From the NCBI RefSeq assembly GCF_002608075.1, contig NZ_LAHA01000015.1, forward strand, positions 1 through 64,000: DNA of 64,000 bases. The letters run 5' to 3'. The DNA comes from Nostoc linckia z4 (GTDB taxonomy: Bacteria > Cyanobacteriota > Cyanobacteriia > Cyanobacteriales > Nostocaceae). Shown one piece after another: positions 17,329 through 25,444 of the stretch. A program made the translations under genes and the position numbers. The stretch's first letter is position 1. Each line of letters starts with the position of its first letter. The notes beneath the pieces are model-generated. The model was not told where the DNA came from. It worked only from the letters and a program-made list of their open reading frames with translations, and ran no database searches.

Positions 17329-18963
17329 CTATTTTGCAAATAAATCTAACGTACCAATGTGTAACAGTTCTAAGTCCTTGTCATCTTGGCTAAATCCTTT
17401 AAGAGGAGCGCCAATCTTTAGGCGAAAATAGTTGAACATTAATTTAACATTGTGACGCTTTGATAACATACCTCCATTCTTGTCAATAACTCTGTTAAGC
17501 CAATCAGGATTAGATTTATTCCAATCAACTTTTGATAGCTTATTCAATGCGTTTATCATTCCGTTGATATTTCCCGAAAGCCCAGCACCCTCTCTTAAAT
17601 ATTTGCCCAGTTCTCCTAATGCATGAATGGTCACGCCATGAGAAGCAATGGTTAATTCTCTGACTTCATCGGGAGTAGAATCTCCATCTAATACCTGTTG
17701 CCAAGGTGCGATCGCATCTATCAAACTTTCCCAAAAAGCCTGACAAAACTTGAAATCAAAATCTTCATTCTTTCCCGGTTTCATAAGCACTGTAGCATCA
17801 TACAAATGCTTATAGATAAGCAATTTATCTGACTTTTTACCTAATGAACTTTTCTCTGTTTCTGCAAATTGTACAAATAGTGGAATGCTTGACAAGACGC
17901 TATTAGCAAATTCTCCTATTGGCGAATCGTTGTAGAACGTCGTCAAATTCTTGCTAACTGATTTTGCTTCTGAATTTACCTCCCTAAATATCTTCTTCCT
18001 TAATTCCAGCGATGCATTAACAATCAAGTCCACCGAAATAAATTCAGCTTTGTACTTGATTCCATCGTCACTTTGCATTATCTGACGAATCGCCCAAGTG
18101 CGATGCTGTCCGTCAATCAAACGGAACAATACAGTTAACGGCACTTCTAAAATGCCGTTGAATGCATCTTTTTTAAAAGGCGTAAATATGGCATTTTTAT
18201 CTATCTCTATAGATGCCACCATTGGGGGAAAGTAATAGTTTGGGTTACTAAGAATATAGTTTTTGATTTTCTTAGCATGGGAGGGATTAAGAGCGCGGTT
18301 CGCTCTTTGGCTTGCTGGCAAGTTCGGGTCTTCGTACATGAAAAACTGAGCGACAAACTGCCAAGGTACAGACGCCTGATAAATTACAAGTCCGTCGCTA
18401 CGCACTCGGCGTAAAACCGAAAGCGTGAGGTTTGATTCCATCATTAACTCCTTTGCTTTTTGAGTAGCTGTAACAACTCCTGTTGATTTGCGCTTTTTCT
18501 CCTGATGTGGCGGAATATCTAAGCCCAGTTGTTCAATCAATGCATCAATTTTTTGAGTAGTTTTATCCCATACCTCAGTGGGGGTAAGATTTTGATGCAA
18601 GTCGTCAATTCGGATATCTCGGCTTAGAGAACAAATAGCTAAAGCCTTAATCCCGACTTGTATTGGGCGCTCGTGTACGGAAACCCAAAACTCTCGATAG
18701 CTGGCTTCTTTATGGGTTGTCTTGTCTATGGGCGAAGAATTAGCAGTTATTTGGGTTGGGCGGCTAATAAGTTCCAACTTAGAAGGTGAAAAATCAACTC
18801 CCAAATCCCTGCCACGGTTGTTTTTTGGAGCTATACCAGTACGAAACATTACTCTAATTGAGTAATCTAAATTATCTGTGACGTGTCCGGTGATGCCAAA
18901 ATATTTGGAATTTCGGTCGATGACTTTGACCTTATCGTACATCTGAAATATTTCAGATTTCAT
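17329..18963 (-). CDS. DGQHR-domain (DndB-like) protein, 544 aa
   Basis: It carries RLIDGQHRTWAI, the signature of the DGQHR family, near residue 285. That family includes DndB, the regulator of DNA phosphorothioation. FREVNSEAKSVSKNL follows, also typical of the family. The C-terminal ~200 residues are helical. The ATG two codons in is preferred to TTG. The start lies ~210 bp after a hairpin terminator, so it may head the operon with the methylase and PP-loop genes. DGQHR proteins are common on cyanobacterial plasmids without a full dnd cluster, so a DndB role is only suggested. Confidence 0.78.
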   Translation of the reverse strand: MKSEIFQMYDKVKVIDRNSKYFGITGHVTDNLDYSIRVMFRTGIAPKNNRGRDLGVDFSPSKLELISRPTQITANSSPIDKTTHKEASYREFWVSVHERPIQVGIKALAICSLSRDIRIDDLHQNLTPTEVWDKTTQKIDALIEQLGLDIPPHQEKKRKSTGVVTATQKAKELMMESNLTLSVLRRVRSDGLVIYQASVPWQFVAQFFMYEDPNLPASQRANRALNPSHAKKIKNYILSNPNYYFPPMVASIEIDKNAIFTPFKKDAFNGILEVPLTVLFRLIDGQHRTWAIRQIMQSDDGIKYKAEFISVDLIVNASLELRKKIFREVNSEAKSVSKNLTTFYNDSPIGEFANSVLSSIPLFVQFAETEKSSLGKKSDKLLIYKHLYDATVLMKPGKNEDFDFKFCQAFWESLIDAIAPWQQVLDGDSTPDEVRELTIASHGVTIHALGELGKYLREGAGLSGNINGMINALNKLSKVDWNKSNPDWLNRVIDKNGGMLSKRHNVKLMFNYFRLKIGAPLKGFSQDDKDLELLHIGTLDLFAK

Positions 18964-18983
18964 GGACAAAATACCCTAAAATT

Positions 18984-19160
18984 TCAAAAATCATCGATGT
19001 GTTTTTTGGATATTAAAGACTTCTCGTTCGGTAAATTGCAAGATAGCCATAACCATCCTTCTTTTTCTTGAGGATTTGATTTACTTTCTCCGTACCAAAT
19101 CCAAAGTAGGCATTCAGTAGATGGATACTCGTTGATATAAAACCAGTGATAATTTTTCAT
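18984..19160 (-). CDS. Small aromatic-rich hypothetical protein, 58 aa
   Basis: The ATG has a near-ideal GGAGG 4-5 nt upstream. A longer reading would run through the hairpin terminator just upstream, so this start is firm. The protein MKNYHWFYINEYPSTECLLW is rich in Trp and Tyr. No family known. Confidence 0.68.
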   Translation of the reverse strand: MKNYHWFYINEYPSTECLLWIWYGESKSNPQEKEGWLWLSCNLPNEKSLISKKHIDDF

Positions 19161-19171
19161 TTTCCTCCAAT

Positions 19172-19200
19172 AAAAAATACCTAGCAAAACCGCTAGGTAT
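19172..19200 (-). terminator. Rho-independent terminator
   Basis: On the minus strand ATACCTAGC pairs with GCTAGGTAT around a 6-nt loop and is followed by six T. It ends the transcript from the 153-aa gene upstream and lies just before the GGAGG of the 58-aa gene. Confidence 0.8.
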
Positions 19201-19246
19201 TAAATTTGTTCAGTTGAAAAAGGCGATCGCCTTGTAGAGAATCATC

Positions 19247-19276
19247 AAGCGATGCTTTGCAGGAGCATCGCTTTTT
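19247..19276 (+). terminator. Hairpin with T-run on the plus strand
   Basis: AAGCGATGC pairs with GCATCGCTT across 9 nt, then TTT on the plus strand. There is no obvious plus gene to end, so it may only be a structured spacer. The palindrome AAGGCGATCGCCTT lies just left of it. Confidence 0.45.
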
Positions 19277-19331
19277 AATTTACTGATTTTGCAACTTCTG
19301 AATTACGTACTTGGCCGCGAATTCGGCATTG

Positions 19332-19793
19332 TCATTGAGTAGTCGTTGCCAAGCTTCTTCTTCTGAGGAGCGATCGCACTTCTTTATCTGGTTTCTCATC
19401 AAACACCAACTGCAACCTATCAAAGTCTTTGTTGCGAACCAGTTTGAGTCCTAGTTCTGGGTATTCCTCTTCAGAATCAGCTTTCTCTAAGAAAGTCTCT
19501 CTTTGTTGTAACTCCTCAATCCGTTTTTTAACGCGGCGAATCTCTGCGTTGTTGTTTTGCAATCTAAAATCAGCAAACCCAACACGTTGGGCAAAGTCAG
19601 GAACCAAAATCTTACGAGCTACATTTTCCGATATCCCAAGCTTGATTATCTCCTCAACTTTTTGGCCATCAGTTAAATTTTTGCGGATAATCTTGTTAGC
19701 ATCCTTCATTTGTTGTTGAAACTTTTTTAACTGTTCTAGCTTAGCTTGCAATTGTGCGATCGCGTCAGAGTCAGTGCTTCTAATAGCGGTCAT
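19332..19793 (-). CDS. Helical hypothetical protein, 153 aa
   Basis: Two coiled-coil segments (residues 12-45 and 85-110) flank GFADFRLQNNNAEIRRVKKR. I recall this pattern from accessory proteins of mobile elements, but it has no assigned function. It starts 40 nt after the terminator hairpin of the preceding unit, so it begins its own transcript. Confidence 0.68.
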   Translation of the reverse strand: MTAIRSTDSDAIAQLQAKLEQLKKFQQQMKDANKIIRKNLTDGQKVEEIIKLGISENVARKILVPDFAQRVGFADFRLQNNNAEIRRVKKRIEELQQRETFLEKADSEEEYPELGLKLVRNKDFDRLQLVFDEKPDKEVRSLLRRRSLATTTQ

Positions 19794-19833
19794 AATCCGT
19801 ACCTAAAACGACATCGTGACAACTTTTGGTCAC

Positions 19834-19871
19834 AAAAAAGGACTGAGAAATAATTACTTCTCAGTCCTTTT
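19834..19871 (-). terminator. Rho-independent terminator
   Basis: On the minus strand AAAAGGACTGAGAA pairs with its complement (14 bp) around an 8-nt loop and continues into TTTTTT. It ends the operon whose last gene stops at 19887. Confidence 0.82.
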
Positions 19872-19886
19872 GAATAACCATAAGTT

Positions 19887-20231
19887 TTAACTACAAGTCC
19901 AAATGTTTTTGGGATCAAAAACCTTGTTTGGGTGATATTCTTTAGCTAGCAATATAGCTGTTTCCTTGTTGTAGGCGGATACATACTCATGCTTGCTTCC
20001 ATCTAGCGTATCCACAAGAAAAACTTTAATCTTGTTGTATCCAGTGCATCGCCAAAACAGCTGTTCTTTCACTACATATTCAATATCTTCAGCTATTTGC
20101 TCGAAGTGTTTAACAGCAGTATTTACACGTTTGTAATACTTCCTGTACAAAGGATATCCCAACATAGTTACTTCAACCGAAGTATTGTCTAGACTGACTT
20201 CGTAAAAGCCAATTGTCTTTTTGTTATCCAT
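19887..20231 (-). CDS. Hypothetical protein, 114 aa
   Basis: Unrecognised. The motif FLVDTLDGSKHEY resembles ALVDTVDGSRIRY in the 88-aa protein at 35.3 kb, so the two may share a small domain. It is separated by no bases from the upstream 94-aa gene and is followed by a clear terminator. Confidence 0.68.
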   Translation of the reverse strand: MDNKKTIGFYEVSLDNTSVEVTMLGYPLYRKYYKRVNTAVKHFEQIAEDIEYVVKEQLFWRCTGYNKIKVFLVDTLDGSKHEYVSAYNKETAILLAKEYHPNKVFDPKNIWTCS

Positions 20232-20516
20232 TTACACACGCTCCCTAAAATACTTGCCTTCTGTCGTAAATAGCAATTCAAACACCAACAAATAGATAGA
20301 AAAGTTATAGACATTGTTGTCTCTAAAGCTAGGACTAAAATCAAGTTTTTGGTATCCACGCCAATGAAGGTAATGTAGAATAGGTTTCCCCGGCAATCTC
20401 CATTCAAATGTTAGAAATCGCATGTGATGATATTGGATAGTAAACCTAATTAAATAGGATTTAAAGAATATATTCCAACACCAACTCTTACAACTTTTCT
20501 GTTTGATAACTTCCAT
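20232..20516 (-). CDS. Hypothetical protein, 94 aa
   Basis: A basic aromatic protein (FEWRLPGKPILHYLHWRGYQ). It fits exactly between the methyltransferase stop and the next start, which supports it. Family unknown. Confidence 0.6.
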   Translation of the reverse strand: MEVIKQKSCKSWCWNIFFKSYLIRFTIQYHHMRFLTFEWRLPGKPILHYLHWRGYQKLDFSPSFRDNNVYNFSIYLLVFELLFTTEGKYFRERV

Positions 20517-20518
20517 GT

Positions 20519-21028
20519 TTACCTCAAAACAATTATGTGACCTGAACCAATATCAATCACTCTCCCATTAGGGCATTGAGATTGTACGTAGCTGATAAAT
20601 TCTTTGCGCGTATAGTACTTTTGGAAAGTACCAATGCTGGTAATTCCAGACTCTTTTTTATCGGTACGTACTGCTACTACTAGTGCTTTCGTACATAGAG
20701 AAAATGCAAGCTGTAAAGTGCGATCGCGGTCTTTATCACACTCTATTACATTCAACACATACAACAAACTAGTTATTGGATAGCACTTATCCAATAACTC
20801 AAACTTAGGTCTGTAATACGGGTCAAAACCAATGGCGTCGTAATGTCCTGGCAATCGTTCTACATCTTCACCATGACCGCACCCAATATCAAGCCAGTTG
20901 CCAGCGGTGGGGAGTTTCCCTGATTCCAAAGCATTTCGCATTGGCAAGGATAGCTTGGGTCTTCTGATTGCTGTTTTCCAGCGTGGTGTACCCCAATTTT
21001 TTGGGTCTAAAAATTCTCGGTTGTTCAT
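20519..21028 (-). CDS. SAM-dependent methyltransferase of the phosphorothioation-associated type, 169 aa
   Basis: A class I methyltransferase. SAM motif I is WLDIGCGHGED (near residue 45), followed by GFDPYYRPKFEL and YVLNVIECDKDRD. The GxDPYYRP and NVIE landmarks are those I remember from the C-terminal domain of DNA-phosphorothioation-associated methyltransferases. Only that domain is present. No substrate is indicated. The PP-loop and DGQHR genes lie 2-8 kb downstream on the same strand. Confidence 0.72.
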   Translation of the reverse strand: MNNREFLDPKNWGTPRWKTAIRRPKLSLPMRNALESGKLPTAGNWLDIGCGHGEDVERLPGHYDAIGFDPYYRPKFELLDKCYPITSLLYVLNVIECDKDRDRTLQLAFSLCTKALVVAVRTDKKESGITSIGTFQKYYTRKEFISYVQSQCPNGRVIDIGSGHIIVLR

Positions 21029-21043
21029 AATTTTTTAGGCATG

Positions 21044-21075
21044 AAAAAAGCGATCGCGTTTAAGTGCGATCGCTT
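21044..21075 (-). terminator. HIP1-based hairpin terminator
   Basis: AGCGATCGC pairs with GCGATCGCT across 8 nt, followed on the minus strand by TTTTTT. It shares the flank GCATGAAAAA with the terminator at 6.65 kb and ends the 63-aa gene transcript. Confidence 0.78.
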
Positions 21076-21097
21076 GGTTGAGTTTTAGATGGTCGTG

Positions 21098-21289
21098 CTA
21101 GCCCAATCCTTGATAGCCTTCGTGGCGTCTTGTAGCGTCAACCGCTTGGACTATAGTCGTCCAGTTGTCGGCATCTTCTGGTGAGTCATCTTTGCGTTGA
21201 TAGTATTCGTTACTCTTGTAGTTATATTCAACTTGATGCCTGTTAACGGCTACCTCTTGTCCGTTTGGCAATGAAACTTTGACTTCCAT
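21098..21289 (-). CDS. Small hypothetical protein, 63 aa
   Basis: The start is fixed by AAAGGAG seven nt upstream. The sequence MEVKVSLPNGQEVAVNRHQV is hydrophilic and beta-like. It is followed by the HIP1 terminator, so it may be a single-gene unit or the end of one. Unknown function. Confidence 0.65.
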   Translation of the reverse strand: MEVKVSLPNGQEVAVNRHQVEYNYKSNEYYQRKDDSPEDADNWTTIVQAVDATRRHEGYQGLG

Positions 21290-21345
21290 GTTGTTCTCCT
21301 TTGTTTTGATTAATTTGATTTTTATGGGGCAACCAAAAAATGACA

Positions 21346-21435
21346 ACCCCATTCATGCGAATGACGAATAATCAAGAATTATTTTTTCCAAAATCCCTTT
21401 GAGCCATCCCCATAAACTGGCTCTTTGCCAGGAAT
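21346..21435. repeat. Partial copy of the 3' end of the 22.0-kb gene region
   Basis: These 90 bases match 21950-22087 nearly perfectly but lack about 47 bp. The gap falls between two ATCCCC-TAA direct repeats in the longer copy, as a slippage deletion would leave. Confidence 0.8.
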
Positions 21436-21460
21436 AATCATCGCTTGAGTTCGGTTGTGC

Positions 21461-21907
21461 CTACAAACCAGGATTTAACTGATTAGGCATTTTCGCTACT
21501 GGGAGTAGAGGAATTTTGTCTCCAAAATGAACCATTAATTTTGCCAACAACAAATAGGTAACATCGATTAATCCTCCCTCGTGCAGAGAGAAGTATTTTT
21601 GCTCCACCATCCAATTAAAAGATCTTGAATTCTGCACCAAAGAACCATCTTGATCGAGATCTAATGTCGAGTAAGCAGGTAACCCCTGTTGGTAATTTGC
21701 CGCGATCGCATAGATCGTCTGGAAAGTCAGCACTTCTTTTTCGTAAGCATGTGTTGTACCCCGGAACAATCCTAGATAGGTACTTTTATCTTGTTCTGCC
21801 AGCCAACAAATAAATTTGTAGGCTGAATTTTCACCAGCTTGAATGAGAAAAACTTCTGGCTGTTGGTTTGAGTTAGACACGATTGCCCTCGCGATAATTT
21901 TTGTCAA
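21461..21907 (-). CDS. Hypothetical protein, 148 aa, TTG start
   Basis: Unrecognised (FLIQAGENSAYKFICWLAEQ, DLDQDGSLVQ). The first start is TTG preceded by AGG. It lies between the two copies of a duplicated segment. The last residues KMPNQLNPGL are followed by the shorter copy. Confidence 0.6.
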   Translation of the reverse strand: MTKIIARAIVSNSNQQPEVFLIQAGENSAYKFICWLAEQDKSTYLGLFRGTTHAYEKEVLTFQTIYAIAANYQQGLPAYSTLDLDQDGSLVQNSRSFNWMVEQKYFSLHEGGLIDVTYLLLAKLMVHFGDKIPLLPVAKMPNQLNPGL

Positions 21908-22030
21908 TACCTAAATAATCCATCAACTGGCGATCGCTAATTAAAGTTCACCCCATTTCATGCGAATGACGAATAATCGAGAATTATTTTTTCCAAAATC
22001 CCTTTGAGCCATCCCCATAATTGGCTTAGT

Positions 22031-22807
22031 TTAGTTGCGCGACCAACTAAGATAGAAATCCCCGTAAACTGGCTCTTTGCCAGGAATCCAGTAGCGCCCA
22101 TTGGCTTCTCCTGGGGTAACAACGATGCGCTCCATATTGAGGAACACAGCAAATACTACCCGCTTACGGTCATCGTAGGAAAGTTGTTTCTTCTTGTATG
22201 ACGACAAGTCTCTCCCTAAAATTTCGTTGGGGAGAAGCACTTCCCCCCACTTGTAGGAATGGGGGGAAGGGGTTTTAAACTCGCCTATTCTCCCAAACTT
22301 ATTGGGTAGGCACAAAAGCAATCGCTTGACGACTTCAAACAAATCATCAAAATTGGTAAAAGTTAATTCTTTATCAAAGATTGCCTTAACAACAATCTCT
22401 GCCTCTTGTCTCAGGGGTTGTGTTTGGGGTAGGCGACGACACTGGAATTTTTCCAGATAACTCTTGACTCCCTGATAAGACATTGTTTTTACTTCATCAA
22501 CGGTCAGAGGTTGATGAAAATATCTGACCTCATAATTGAGGTACTCATCACATGCAGTAAACTCCTGCCCAATATATGTGATTCGGGCAAAGAACCCAGC
22601 CGATTCTTGATGCTGGGTTATTTTTACTACCTGCCCTTTGCAGGTGTAATCGATTGTAAATCTATTAAAGCAATCCGGATCATCTGATTGCTTGATTGTA
22701 ATATCACTTTTTTCTACTACCAAGGCAGATTTTTCTATTGGCGCTTCCATCAACTTTTTGAGCGCCTCTTGTGGGGTAATTTCAATTTTTTTGATAGGTT
22801 CTAACAT
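22031..22807 (-). CDS. Hypothetical protein, 258 aa
   Basis: The ATG is preceded by AGAGGAAA; 5' extensions run into a duplicated fragment of another gene and are rejected. Residues ~40-120 are beta-rich (DYTCKGQVVKITQHQESAGF, FARITYIGQEF). The C-terminus YGDFYLSWSRN is duplicated in part at 21.35-21.44 kb. No family recognised. Confidence 0.65.
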   Translation of the reverse strand: MLEPIKKIEITPQEALKKLMEAPIEKSALVVEKSDITIKQSDDPDCFNRFTIDYTCKGQVVKITQHQESAGFFARITYIGQEFTACDEYLNYEVRYFHQPLTVDEVKTMSYQGVKSYLEKFQCRRLPQTQPLRQEAEIVVKAIFDKELTFTNFDDLFEVVKRLLLCLPNKFGRIGEFKTPSPHSYKWGEVLLPNEILGRDLSSYKKKQLSYDDRKRVVFAVFLNMERIVVTPGEANGRYWIPGKEPVYGDFYLSWSRN

Positions 22808-22823
22808 GATGTCTTTTCCTCTG

Positions 22824-22885
22824 CTTGTACTTGGTGTGGCAACAGATCCAACTGTGCTACCACGTCTCTGTAATCTTGAGCGATC
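22824..22885. repeat. 62-bp copy of an internal piece of the 208-aa gene at 23.5 kb
   Basis: It matches 23547-23608 at about 54 of 62 positions, including an 18-base identical core (AACAGATCCAACTGTGCT). It sits as non-coding leader in front of the 258-aa gene, and looks like a relic of local duplication. Confidence 0.75.
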
Positions 22886-22906
22886 AATCAACAACGATCG
22901 CACAAA

Positions 22907-23095
22907 TTAACTTCGTTCTTTCTTGTACTTGAGAAGTGCGATCGCTTCTCGAAGGACAGCCGCTTGATTGGGCTGTGCTTCAAGCCATTCCCATAGTTCC
23001 GCTTCCATTGCCCAAGCTTTACGCCCTTTGACAATAGGAAGCGAACTTACTGGGGAATAACCCTTTGGGCGACCACGCCCACGGTTTTTGGTCAT
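22907..23095 (-). CDS. AT-hook / small DNA-binding protein, 62 aa
   Basis: Starting at the internal ATG the protein begins MTKNRGRGRPKGYSP, where GRGRPKG is an AT-hook-like motif. The remainder (LWEWLEAQPNQAAVLREAI) looks like a short ribbon-helix-helix or helical pair. It is a likely small repressor. The upstream start is possible but adds residues without features. Confidence 0.62.
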   Translation of the reverse strand: MTKNRGRGRPKGYSPVSSLPIVKGRKAWAMEAELWEWLEAQPNQAAVLREAIALLKYKKERS

Positions 23096-23216
23096 ACGCT
23101 TAGTAATATCCGTTAGAGGCAATAAATTCGTTATATGCAGAGATAAAAACAAGTTCTCCGCAAAGCGATCGCACTTAATTCGATGAAGCAGCATCATGCT
23201 TGGCGATCGCGCTATT

Positions 23217-23447
23217 TCAACCCAAACCTAAACTAATTGCAATGCCTTCAATAATTCCTGACGCTTGTTCCATCAACAAAAAATTACGGGTGAATCCAGC
23301 ACACCCTCCCCAGTTCACAACTTCATCAGAAATACTTGCATTGATTTGCCACCAATCATCTTTCTGCAAAAGCTCTATGCTTATGCCATTATCGTTTAGG
23401 CGCTGAATATGTGTTTTTGTCTGTAATGAAATAGATTCCGTTTTCAT
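23217..23447 (-). CDS. Hypothetical protein, 76 aa
   Basis: AAGGAG precedes the ATG. The sequence has WWQINASISDEVVNWGGCAG; the family is unknown. It follows the 208-aa gene closely and precedes the AT-hook gene. Confidence 0.65.
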   Translation of the reverse strand: MKTESISLQTKTHIQRLNDNGISIELLQKDDWWQINASISDEVVNWGGCAGFTRNFLLMEQASGIIEGIAISLGLG

Positions 23448-23472
23448 TTTTTCTCCTTATGATTTATTTGGT

Positions 23473-24099
23473 TCATGATTTAAGGGTATACCTTTTATTT
23501 AAGAATGTCAATACATTATTTTCCCTCCAAGTAACCCAAGTAATTGCTTGTAGCTGGTTGGGCAACAGATCCAACTGTGCTGCCACATCTCTGTAATCCT
23601 GTGCGATCGCATCGTATTTTTCGGGCGATCGCATGAAATTTAGCAGTTGCCTTTCCCCTAACTTTTCACCCGCCCAAACACTAAGGGCATGGCGATCTAT
23701 GCAAACATCGTGACTGTTTGTAGGGTCGTGCAACAGGCTAAAAAATGCCCGTACTTTGTTGCCTTTTAGGGCTTCTAGTGATGGTTCCCCTGCCAAGATC
23801 CGCCAAGACTTAATCATGTTTGCCCTGCCATAAGACCCAATAAACGGGGCATCTGTGGCAGTGCAACCCATCTTGAAATAATTGAGGCATTTCTCGGCTT
23901 CATAGATGTTCTTCTCCCAGCTACAACCGGGAGACAATGCAGCTATGACGCCACATACCCTTTCTGTAGCAATACCGTAGATATCGCCTAAATCATCGGC
24001 AATTGCATGGGCATCTACATACCAATTTTTCCCCTTTCGCATCTGGATAGGGGAAGCGGTATAATACACCGCTAGAATATTCCTTTTTCCTATTTCCAT
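23473..24099 (-). CDS. DUF7178-like phage protein, 208 aa
   Basis: I recognise VCGVIAALSPGCSWEKNIYE and DVCIDRHALSVWAG, landmarks of an uncharacterised phage and plasmid family that I associate with DUF7178, possibly distantly related to helix-hairpin-helix DNA glycosylases (inference). I chose the ATG 4 bp after the preceding stop. A longer start would overlap it by 56 bp. An internal 62-bp piece is duplicated at 22.83 kb. Confidence 0.68.
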   Translation of the reverse strand: MEIGKRNILAVYYTASPIQMRKGKNWYVDAHAIADDLGDIYGIATERVCGVIAALSPGCSWEKNIYEAEKCLNYFKMGCTATDAPFIGSYGRANMIKSWRILAGEPSLEALKGNKVRAFFSLLHDPTNSHDVCIDRHALSVWAGEKLGERQLLNFMRSPEKYDAIAQDYRDVAAQLDLLPNQLQAITWVTWRENNVLTFLNKRYTLKS

Positions 24100-24103
24100 T
24101 GAT

Positions 24104-24370
24104 TTAATAAGGATACTGAAAACTACTTTCTTCGGACTCAATCGTGCGATATCGGTCATTCACCACATCGACTTTTACCCGCCAATGTGGGCAATAACCA
24201 GGAACATAGTATGTGAAGATGACTTTCCCCATCCCAGAAAAATTGGGAGTATTGACAACAACTAAGTCACCTGATTGAGATTTGGATTTTGTTGGCGCGT
24301 CTCTGTTTATCTGCAATTGCCGCTGATGCGCTTGTTCTAGTTCTTCCGTCACATCTATGAATTGAAACAT
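24104..24370 (-). CDS. Hypothetical protein, 88 aa
   Basis: The C-terminal half (GDLVVVNTPNFSGMGKVIFT) has a small beta-barrel look. No family known. It lies immediately upstream of the 208-aa gene and is probably cotranscribed. Confidence 0.65.
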   Translation of the reverse strand: MFQFIDVTEELEQAHQRQLQINRDAPTKSKSQSGDLVVVNTPNFSGMGKVIFTYYVPGYCPHWRVKVDVVNDRYRTIESEESSFQYPY

Positions 24371-24443
24371 TTTGGTTAACTACGCGGGAATTCAGTTACC
24401 GCGTTGATGACCAAAATCCCCAGGAAAACTGGGGAAATAACAA

Positions 24444-24803
24444 CTATTCCATTGATGCAATTAAGGCGATCGCTGAAAATATCTTTACAATTGTTCTGTG
24501 GTGAACGTTGGGTTGAATGTGCCCATCTGCTAAATTCAGTCTTTGCATTTCATCAGGCATCAATACCTGAGATAATAATTTAGGTAAATCCAAAGCAAAA
24601 CCATTTTTATAAAAATGCACTTCTAATTCCCCATATTGTTGGGGAGAAATAAGCTTATAATTTGGTAGACTTTGGCGATCGCATCCAGCGTACATACAAG
24701 CCGAATAGCCACCAGATAGCTTGATTTCAATGCCAAAGCATTTACCCATATCTGCCCACTTCATAGGAAAATCATGAATAGATTTTTGAGTTTTAGTAGT
24801 CAT
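24444..24803 (-). CDS. Hypothetical protein, 119 aa
   Basis: I use the internal ATG preceded by AGAAG. The protein MTTKTQKSIHDFPMKWADMG is unrecognised. A longer frame would overlap the upstream gene by 35 bp, which is possible. Confidence 0.6.
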   Translation of the reverse strand: MTTKTQKSIHDFPMKWADMGKCFGIEIKLSGGYSACMYAGCDRQSLPNYKLISPQQYGELEVHFYKNGFALDLPKLLSQVLMPDEMQRLNLADGHIQPNVHHRTIVKIFSAIALIASME

Positions 24804-24810
24804 ATTTCTT

Positions 24811-25395
24811 CTAACGTTTGACGTTTTCAATCTTGATATTTGCAATCAGCGATCGCATTTTTGAAGCCTGTTTCTTGTCCTTGCGATGTTGACGGCGATT
24901 AGCCATCGGATCGTTTGTTTGGGGGCATCTGTATGTGTAACTACCCCCATAGTTAGCTGTGCCCTTAGAGGCACTTTGTAGGGGACGTTTACGCGCAATA
25001 GTGCCGTCTACATCAATCCCAGCAGCCCCAGCAAAGGGACGCATTTGGTTGATTTCATTCTGAGTGAGTACGATTCCCTCACACGGGAACCACTCACCCT
25101 GGATTTTCTCCAAGATCGGAACCTCTAAGCCAGTCTTGCAGTCCCTACGAAATACCTGATTAGGCAGGTACTTGTAAAACACTACCCTGTACTGGGTAAA
25201 GTTTGATGATTCCTTGGAGTATTGCCCATTAGCAACACTTTTTGAGGTTTTAACACCTGTAAAGTGCTGCTTTTTGGGCGCAATTGCCTGCCTAGCATCC
25301 ATCGACATATCTGCATTCATACCGGGTGTATGACGCACGGTTACGCGCTGCTGAATTCTAGCGTCAGCAGACTTTAGACAAGTAATATTTTTCAT
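24811..25395 (-). CDS. Hypothetical protein, 194 aa
   Basis: Basic protein with low-complexity ends (C-terminus RRQHRKDKKQASKMRSL). The middle contains VVFYKYLPNQVFRRDCKTGL. No recognised domain. It may bind nucleic acid given its charge (inference). Confidence 0.62.
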   Translation of the reverse strand: MKNITCLKSADARIQQRVTVRHTPGMNADMSMDARQAIAPKKQHFTGVKTSKSVANGQYSKESSNFTQYRVVFYKYLPNQVFRRDCKTGLEVPILEKIQGEWFPCEGIVLTQNEINQMRPFAGAAGIDVDGTIARKRPLQSASKGTANYGGSYTYRCPQTNDPMANRRQHRKDKKQASKMRSLIANIKIENVKR

Positions 25396-25444
25396 AGTTG
25401 CATTTAGGTAACTGGGGTGACTCGCACACCCCAGAGGTACATAA

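Noticed and set aside
20189..20407. Minus-strand frame of 72 codons
   Set aside because: Overlaps the 94-aa and 114-aa genes in another frame; the latter fit the gaps exactly.
12428..21028. A complete dnd phosphorothioation cluster
   Set aside because: DndA, DndD and DndE are not seen; only individual related families occur.
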